Source: Elmis aenea (lineage: Eukaryota; Arthropoda; Insecta; Coleoptera; Elmidae). Taken from it: 64,000 nt of DNA. This document shows, in pieces, positions 55,980-64,000 of the stretch. Positions within the stretch are counted from its first letter, which is position 1. Each line of letters opens with the position of its first letter. The stretch spans positions 62,001 to 126,000 of the forward strand of contig CANTFG010000169.1 in NCBI GenBank assembly GCA_947652605.1. Reading direction: 5' to 3'. The notes beneath the pieces were generated by a model, which ran no database searches, was not told the DNA's origin, and saw only the letters and a list, made by a program, of their open reading frames with translations. The translations under genes and the position numbers were made by a program.

Positions 55980-58900
55980 ATGGATAAACTGTTCCTGTGA
56001 TATACAAATCAATAATTAAAATTGTTTCGAAATAGTGGCTCAAGGAACATATGTATTAACTAAAGCACGGTATTTTTAGGAAATTAGTAAAAATTAAAAC
56101 CAGCTCTTTAAGTCATATGCAAAACAATTGTATTCATGTAAAGAGGCGATGGATAAACTGTTTCTGTGATATACAAATCAATAACTAAAATTGTTTAGAA
56201 ATAGTCGCTCAAGGAACATATGTATTAACTAAAGCACGGTATTTTTAGGAAATTATTAAAAATTAAAACCAGCTCATTGAAAGACATATGCAAAACAATT
56301 GTATTCATGTAAAGAGGCGATGGATAAACTGTTCCTGTCATATACAAATCAATAATTAAAATTGTTTCGAAATAGTCGCTCAAGGAACATATGTATTAAC
56401 TAAAGCACGGTATTTTTAGGAAATTATTAAAAATTAATACCAGCTCATTGAAAGACATATGCAAAACAATTGTATTCATGTAAAGAGGCGATGGATAAAC
56501 TGTTCCTGTGATATACAAATCAATAATTAAAATTGTTCAGAAATAGTCGCTCAAGGAACATATGTACTAACTAAAGCACGGTATTTTTAGGAAATTATTA
56601 AAAATTAATACCAGCTCATTGAAAGACATATGCAAAACAATTGTATTCATGTAAAGAGGCGATGGATAAACTGTTCCTGTGATATACAAATCAATAATTA
56701 AAATTGTTTCGAAATAGTCGCTCAAGGAACATATGTATTAACTAAAGCACGGTATTTTTAGGAAATTATTAAAAATTAAAACCAGCTCATTGAAAGACAT
56801 ATGCAAAACAATTGTATTCCTGTAAAGAGGCGATGGATAAACTGTTCCTGTGATATACAAATCAATAATTAAAATTGTTCAGAAACAGTCGCTCAAGGAA
56901 CATATGTATTAACTAAAGCACGGTATTTTTAGGAAATTATTAAAAATTAAAGCCAGCTCAATGAAAGACATATGCAAAACAATTGTATTCATGTAAAGAG
57001 GCGATGGATAAACTGTTCCTGTGATATACAAATCAATAATTAAAATTGTTTCGAAATAGTCGCACAAGAAACATATGTATTAACTAAAGCACGGTATTTT
57101 TAGGAAATTATTAAAAATTAAAACCAGCTCATTGAAAGACATATGCAAAACAATTGTATTCATGTAAAGAGGCGATGGATAAACTGTTCCTGTGATATAC
57201 AAATCAATAATTAAAATTTTTTAGAAATAGTCGCTCAAGGAACATATGTATTAACTAAAGCACGGTATTTTTAGGAAATTATTAAAAATTAAAACCAGCT
57301 CATTGAAAGACATATGCAAAATAATTGTATTCATGTAAAGAGGCGATGAATAAACTGTTCCTGTGATATACAAATTAATAATTAAAATTGTTCAGAAATA
57401 GTCGCTCAAGGAACATATGTATTAACTAAAGCACGGTATTTTTAGGAAATTAGTAAAAATTAAAACCAGCTCATTGAAAGACATATGCAAAACAATTGTA
57501 TTTATGTAAAGAGGCGATGGATAAACTGTTCCTGTGATATACAAATCAATAATTAAATTTTTTTAGAAATAGTCGCTCAAGGAACATATGTATTAACTAA
57601 AGCACGGTATTTTTAGGAAATTATTAAAAATTAAAACCAGCTCATTGAAAGACATACGCAAAACAATTGTATTCATGTAAAGAAGCGATGGATAAACTGT
57701 TCCTGTGATATACAAATCAATAATTAAAATTGTTTAGAAATAGTCGCTCAAGGAACATATGTATTAACTAAAGCACGGTATTTTTAGGAAATTATTAAAA
57801 ATTAAAACCAGCTCATTGAAAGACATATGCAAAACAATTGTATTCATGTAAAGAGGCGATGGATAAACTGTTCCTGTGATATACAAATCAATAATTAAAA
57901 TTGTTCAGAAATAGTCGCTCAAGGAACATATGTACTAACTAAAGCACGGTATTTTTAGGAAATTATTAAAAATTAATACCAGCTCATTGAAAGACATATG
58001 CAAAACAATTGTATTCATGTAAAGAGGCGATGGATAAACTGTTCCTGTGATATACAAATCAATAATTAAAATTGTTTCGAAATAGTCGCTCAAGGAACAT
58101 ATGTATTAACTAAAGCACGGTATTTTTAGGAAATTATTAAAAATTAAAACCAGCTCATTGAAAGACATATGCAAAACAATTGTATTCATGTAAAGAGGCG
58201 ATAGATAAACTGTTCCTGTCATATACAAATTAATAATTAAAATTGTTTCGAAATAGTCGCTCAAGGAACATATGTATTAACTAAAGCACGGTATTTTTAG
58301 GAAATTAGTAAAAATTAAAACCAGCTCATTGAAAGACATATGCAAAACAATTGTATTTATGTAAAGAGGCGATGGATAAACTGTTCCTGTGATATACAAA
58401 TCAATAATTAAAATTGTTTAGAAATAGTCGCTCAAGGAACATATGTATTAACTAAAGCACGGTATTTTTAGGAAATTATTAAAAAATAAAACCAGCTCAT
58501 TGAAAGACATACGCAAAACAATTGTATTCATGTAAAGAAGCGATGGATAAACTGTTCCTGTGATATACAAATCAATAATTAAAATTGTTTAGAAATAGTC
58601 GCTCAAGGAACATATGTATTAACTAAAGCACGGTATTTTTAGGAAATTATTAAAAAATAAAACCAGCTCATTGAAAGACATATGCAAAACAATTGTATTC
58701 ATGTAAAGAAGCGATGGATAAACTGTTCCTGTCATATACAAATCAATAATTAAATTTTTTTAGAAATAGTCGCTCAAGGAACATATGTATTAACTAAAGC
58801 ACGGTATTTTTAGGAAATTATTAAAAATTAAAACCAGCTCATTGAAAGACATATGCAAAACAATTGTATTCATGTAAAGAGGCGATGGATAAACTGTTTC

Positions 58901-61900
58901 TGTGATATACAAATCAATAATTAAAATTGTTTAGAAATAGTCGCTCAAGGAACATATGTATTAACTAAAGCACGGTATTTTTAGGAAATTATTAAAAAAT
59001 AAAACCAGCTCATTGAAAGACATATGCAAAACAATTGTATTCATGTAAAGAAGCGATGGATAAACTGTTCCTGTCATATACAAATCAATAATTGAAATTG
59101 TTTCAAAATAGTCGCACAAGGAACATATGTATTAACTAAAGCACGGTATTTTTAGGAAATTATTAAAAATTAAAACCAGCTCATTGAAAGACATATGCAA
59201 AACAATTTTATTCATGTAAAAAGGCGATGGATAAACTGTTCCTGTCATATACAAATTAATAATTGAAATTGTTTCGAAATAGTCGCACAAGAAACATATG
59301 TATTAACTAAAGCACGGTATTTTTAGGAAATTATTAAAAATTAAAACCAGCTCATTGAAAGACATATGCAAAACAATTGTATTCCTGTAAAGAGGCGATG
59401 AATAAACTGTTTCTGTGATATACAAATCAATAATTAAAATTGTTCAGAAATAGTCGCTCAAGGAACATATGTATTAACTAAGGCACGGTATTTTTAGGAA
59501 ATTATTAAAAATTAAAACCAGCTCATTGAAAGACATATGCAAAACATTTGTATTCCTGTAAAGAGGCGATGGATAAACTGTTTCTGTGACATACAAATCA
59601 ATAATTAAAATTGTTTCGAAATAGTCGCTCAAGGAACATATGTATTAACTAAAGCACGGTATTTTTAGGAAATTATTAAAAATTAAAACCAGCTCATTGA
59701 AAGACATATGCAAAACAATTGTATTCATGTAAAGAGGCGATGGATAAACTGTTCCTGTGATATACAAATCAATAATTAAAATTGTTTCGAAATAGTCGCT
59801 CAAGGAACATATGTATTAACTAAAGCACGGTATTTTTAGGAAATTATTAAAAATTAAAACCAGCTCATTGAAAGACATATGCAAAACAATTTTATTCATG
59901 TAAAGAGGCGATGGAGAAACTGTTCCTGTGATATACAAATCCATAATTAAAATTGTTTAGAAATAGTCGCTCAAGGAACATATGTATTAACTAAAGCACG
60001 GTATTTTTAGGAAATTATTAAAAATTAAAACCAGCTCATTGAAAGACATATGCAAAACAATTGTATTCATGTAAAGAGGCGATGGATAAACTGTTCCTGT
60101 GATATACAAATCAATAATTAAAATTGTTCAGAAACAGTCGCTCAAGGAACATATGTATTAACTAAAGCACGGTATTTTTAGGAAATTATTAAAAATTAAA
60201 GCCAGCTCATTGAAAGACATATGCAAAACAATTGTATTCATGTAAAGAGGCGATGGATAAACTGTTCCTGTGATATACAAATCAATAATTAAAATTGTTT
60301 CGAAATAGTCGCTCAAGGAACATATGTATTAACTAAAGCACGGTATTTTTAGGAAATTATTAAAAATTAAAACCAGCTCATTGAAAGACATATGCAAAAC
60401 AATTGTATTCATGTTAAGAGGCGATGGATAAACTGTTCCTGTGATATACAAATCAATAATTAAAATTTTTTAGAAATAGTCGCTCAAGGAACATATGTAT
60501 TAACTAAAGCACGGTATTTTTAGGAAATTAGTAAAAATTAAAACCAGCTCATTGAAAGACATATGCAAAACAATTGTATTCATGTAAAGAGGCGATGGAT
60601 AAACTGTTCCTGTCATATACAAATTAATAATTAAAATTGTTTCGAAATAGTCGCTCAAGGAACATATGTATTAACTAAAGCACGGTATTTTTAGGAAATT
60701 AGTAAAAATTAAAACCAGCTCATTGAAAGACATATGCAAAACAATTGTATTTATGTAAAGAGGCGATGGATAAACTGTTCCTGTGATATACAAATCAATA
60801 ATTAAATTTTTTTAGAAATAGTCGCTCAAGGAACATATGTATTAACTAAAGCACGGTATTTTTAGGAAATTATTAAAAATTAAAACCAGCTCATTGAAAG
60901 ACATACGCAAAACAATTGTATTCATGTAAAGAAGCGATGGATAAACTGTTCCTGTGATATACAAATCAATAATTAAAATTGTTTAGAAATAACCGCTCAA
61001 GGAACATATGTATTAACTAAAGCACGGTATTTTTAGGAAATTATTAAAAATTAAAACCAGCTCATTGAAAGACATATGCAAAACAATTGTATTCATGTAA
61101 AGAGGCGATGGATAAACTGTTCCTGTGATATACAAATCAATAATTAAAATTGTTCAGAAATAGTCGCTCAAGGAACATATGTACTAACTAAAGCACGGTA
61201 TTTTTAGGAAATTATTAAAAATTAATACCAGCTCATTGAAAGACATATGCAAAACAATTGTATTCATGTAAAGAGGCGATGGATAAACTGTTCCTGTGAT
61301 ATACAAATCAATAATTAAAATTGTTTCGAAATAGTCGCTCAAGGAACATATGTATTAACTAAAGCACGGTATTTTTAGGAAATTATTAAAAATTAAAACC
61401 AGCTCATTGAAAGACATATGCAAAACAATTGTATTCATGTTAAGAGGCGATGGATAAACTGTTCCTGTGATATACAAATTAATAATTAAAATTGTTTCGA
61501 AATAGTCGCTCAAGGAACATATGTATTAACTAAAGCACGGTATTTTTAGGAACGTAGTAAAAATTAAAACCAGCTCATTGAAAGACATATGCAAAACAAT
61601 TGTATTCATGTAAAGAGGCGATACATAAACTGTTCCTGTCATATACAAATTAATAATTAAAATTGTTTCGAAATAGTCGCTCAAGGAACATATGTATTAA
61701 CTAAAGCACGGTATTTTTAGGAAATTAGTAAAAATTAAAACCAGCTCATTGAAAGACATATGCAAAACAATTGTATTTATGTAAAGAGGCGATGGATAAA
61801 CTGTTCCTGTGATATACAAATCAATAATTAAAATTGTTTAGAAATAGTCGCTCAAGGAACATATGTATTAACTAAAGCACGGTATTTTTAAGAAATTATT

Positions 61901-64000
61901 AAAAAATAAAACCAGCTCATTGAAAGACATACGCAAAACAATTGTATTCATGTAAAGAAGCGATGGATAAACTGTTCCTGTGATATACAAATCAATAATT
62001 AAAATTGTTTAGAAATAGTCGCTCAAGGAACATATGTATTAACTAAAGCACGGTATTTTTAGGAAATTATTAAAAAATAAAACCAGTTCATTGAAAGACA
62101 TATGCAAAACAATTGTATTCATGTAAAGAAGCGATGGATAAACTGTTCCTGTCATATACAAATCAATAATTAAATTTTTTTAGAAATAGTCGCTCAAGGA
62201 ACATATGTATTAACTAAAGCACGGTATTTTTAGGAAATTATTAAAAATTAAAACCAGCTCATTGAAAGACATATGCAAAACAATTGTATTCATGTAAAGA
62301 GGCGATGGATAAACTGTTTCTGTGATATACAAATCAATAATTAAAATTGTTTAGAAATAGTCGCTCAAGGAACATATGTATTAACTAAAGCACGGTATTT
62401 TTAGGAAATTATTAAAAAATAAAACCAGCTCATTGAAAGACATATGCAAAACAATTGTATTCATGTAAAGAAGCGATGGATAAACTGTTCCTGTCATATA
62501 CAAATCAATAATTGAAATTGTTTCAAAATAGTCGCACAAGGAACATATGTATTAACTAAAGCACGGTATTTTTAGGAAATTATTAAAAATTTAAACCAGC
62601 TCATTGAAAGACATATGCAAAACAATTTTATTCATGTAAAAAGGCGATGGATAAACTGTTCCTGTCATATACAAATCAATAATTGAAATTGTTTCGAAAT
62701 AGTCGCACAAGAAACATATGTATTAACTAAAGCACGGTATTTTTAGGAAATTATTAAAAATTAAAACCAGCTCATTGAAAGACATATGCAAAACAATTGT
62801 ATTCCTGTAAAGAGGCGATGAATAAACTGTTTCTGTGATATACAAATCAATAATTAAAGTTGTTCAGAAATAGTCGCTCAAGGAACATATGTATTAACTA
62901 AAGCACGGTATTTTTAGGAAATTATTAAAAATTAAAACCAGCTCATTGAAAGACATATGCAAAACAATTGTATTCCTGTAAAGAGGCGATGGATAAACTG
63001 TTTCTGTGACATACAAATCAATAATTAAAATTGTTTCGAAATAGTCGCTCAAGGAACATATGTATTAACTAAAGCACGGTATTTTTAGGAAATTATTAAA
63101 AATTAAAACCAGCTCATTGAAAGACATATGCAAAACAATTGTATTCATGTAAAGAGGCGATGGATAAACTGTTCCTGTGATATACAAATCAATAATTAAA
63201 ATTGTTTCGAAATAGTCGCTCAAGGAACATATGTATTAACTAAAGCACGGTATTTTTAGGAAATTATTAAAAATTAAAACCAGCTCATTGAAAGACATAT
63301 GCAAAACAATTTTATTCATGTAAAGAGGCGATGGAGAAACTGTTCCTGTGATATACAAATCCATAATTAAAATTGTTTAGAAATAGTCGCTCAAGGAACA
63401 TATGTATTAACTAAAGCACGGTATTTTTAGGAAATTATTAAAAATTAAAACCAGCTCATTGAAAGACATATGCAAAACAATTGTATTCATGTAAAGAGGC
63501 GATGGATAAACTGTTCCTGTGATATACAAATCAATAATTAAAATTGTTCAGAAACAGTCGCTCAAGGAACATATGTATTAACTAAAGCACGGTATTTTTA
63601 GGAAATTATTAAAAATTAAAGCCAGCTCATTGAAAGACATATGCAAAACAATTGTATTCATGTAAAGAGGCGATGGATAAACTGTTCCTGTGATATACAA
63701 ATCAATAATTAAAATTGTTTCGAAATAGTCGCTCAAGGAACATATGTATTAACTAAAGCACGGTATTTTTAGGAAATTATTAAAAATTAAAACCAGCTCA
63801 TTGAAAGACATATGCAAAACAATTGTATTCATGTTAAGAGGCGATGGATAAACTGTTCCTGTGATATACAAATCAATAATTAAAATTTTTTAGAAATAGT
63901 CGCTCAAGGAACATATGTATTAACTAAAGCACGGTATTTTTAGGAAATTAGTAAAAATTAAAACCAGCTCATTGAAAGACATATGCAAAACAATTGTATT
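55980..64000 (+). repeat. Core block, copy C (runs off the window)
   Basis: Copy C matches copy B at +16319 bp (95 x 171 plus 74, where 74 = 75 + 5 - 6). Markers are the short monomer 56104, 'aataactaaa' 56180, 'ctcaatgaaag' near 56957, 'aaggcacgg' 59480, 'acatttgtattcc' near 59543, 'taaccgctc' 60990, 'gatacataaa' near 61619, 'ccagttcatt' near 62092 and 'tttaaaccag' 62590. The 19 and 20 monomer spacing is kept ('aaagcc' 56949, 60198, 63618). I saw no private differences from copy B at the sites compared. The window ends inside the block, so the array continues to the right. Confidence 0.87.

Larger units (their letters stand above)
48200..55980 (+). repeat. 4524-bp tandem duplication
   Basis: The segment at about 48.2-51.46 kb is repeated at about 52.7-55.98 kb with a spacing of 4524 bp: 'tgtactaac' 48281 to 52805, 'ctctttaag' 49701 to 54225, 'aaagcc' 50717 to 55241, 'gtaatcctgc' 51437 to 55961. 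The odd length is fully explained: 26 x 171 = 4446, plus one 75-bp truncated monomer, plus a 5-bp insertion, minus one 2-bp deletion. The matching parts are about 3.27 kb each, and the remaining roughly 1.2 kb between them is the foreign-looking segment at 51.46-52.56 kb. Confidence 0.85.
1..64000. repeat. Tandem satellite array, 171-bp monomer, fills the window
   Basis: Every line of the window is the same 171-bp unit repeated head to tail, with no inversion and no interrupting unique sequence. The period is read directly: the unit starting at base 1 restarts at 172, and marker variants recur at exact multiples of 171 (for example 2502 to 4041 is 9 x 171). The monomer is about 29% GC. Neighbouring copies differ by a handful of substitutions and almost never by indels. 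The array runs off both ends of the window. Long, homogeneous, AT-rich arrays of 150-180 bp monomers are typical of eukaryotic centromeres and pericentromeres; the assignment to such a locus is inference. No transposon, tRNA, rRNA or credible coding region is present anywhere, so all gene-free stretches consist of this satellite. Confidence 0.99.

Noticed and set aside
1..64000. Primate alpha satellite, suggested by the 171-bp period
   Set aside because: The sequence shows no recognisable similarity to the alpha-satellite monomer and is much more AT-rich; only the length agrees.
1..64000. CRISPR array
   Set aside because: There are no short repeats separated by unique spacers; the whole 171-bp unit is conserved.
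1..64000. Undescribed gene system or mobile element hidden in the array
   Set aside because: Marker spacings stay in register through the window except for small listed indels, which leaves no room for an insertion; no terminal repeats or coding regions are seen.
20240..64000. Large-scale repetition as a pure assembly artefact
   Set aside because: Copies differ by consistent private and shared variants and by accounted indels, which favours real duplications; still, the near-identity of A, B and C means exact copy number needs long-read support.

Overview
The whole 64 kb window is one uninterrupted satellite DNA array. I see no gene, RNA gene, transposon or unique sequence in it. A 171-bp, AT-rich monomer (about 29% GC by hand count of one consensus) is repeated head to tail, always in the same orientation, about 374 times, plus one 75-bp truncated copy. 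An array of this length and homogeneity indicates a eukaryotic centromeric, pericentromeric or other heterochromatic block. The length equals that of primate alpha satellite, but the sequence does not resemble it. I cannot name the species or clade from the sequence.

For reference I number the monomer 1-171 from the 'ctgttcctgt' or 'ctgtttctgt' at base 1. Monomers differ at a limited set of diagnostic sites: 6 C/T, 11 G/C, 22 C/T, 30 A/G, 36-41 (hypervariable), 52 T/A, 57 G/A, 98-99, 106, 110, 111, 144, 149-150 and 159. Linked combinations recur at fixed spacings, which reveals a nested higher-order structure. Layout: 1-13.2 kb holds three related copies of a left block (spacings 6156 or 5985 bp, then 3935 bp), with a 9-monomer (1539 bp) duplication inside the first. 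About 13.85-17.59 kb is an 11-monomer (1881 bp) tandem duplication. About 17.3-19.0 kb is a 5-monomer (855 bp) duplication. From about 18 kb on, 19-monomer (3249 bp) and 20-monomer (3420 bp) units alternate inside a roughly 7.3-8.8 kb core. The core occurs four times, starting near 20.24, 28.72, 39.66 and 55.98 kb, with spacings of 9916, 10940 and 16319 bp. A 4524-bp tandem duplication (about 48.2-56.0 kb) separates the last two cores and contains an out-of-place older segment (51.46-52.56 kb) that matches 13.2-14.2 kb.

The phase can be followed through nearly the whole window. Between matching markers at 2502 and 63618 the distance is 357 x 171 + 69 bp. The 69 bp are fully explained by the indels I found: two +1, one -1, six -2, one +5 and one 75-bp truncated monomer. 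The last three cores share derived substitutions that the first lacks, so the array appears to have grown recently by duplicating blocks of about 10 kb. The strongest functional hints are a partial CENP-B-box-like match in a subset of monomers and the higher-order organisation itself. Both are suggestive only. Block edges marked 'about' are read by eye to within one monomer.
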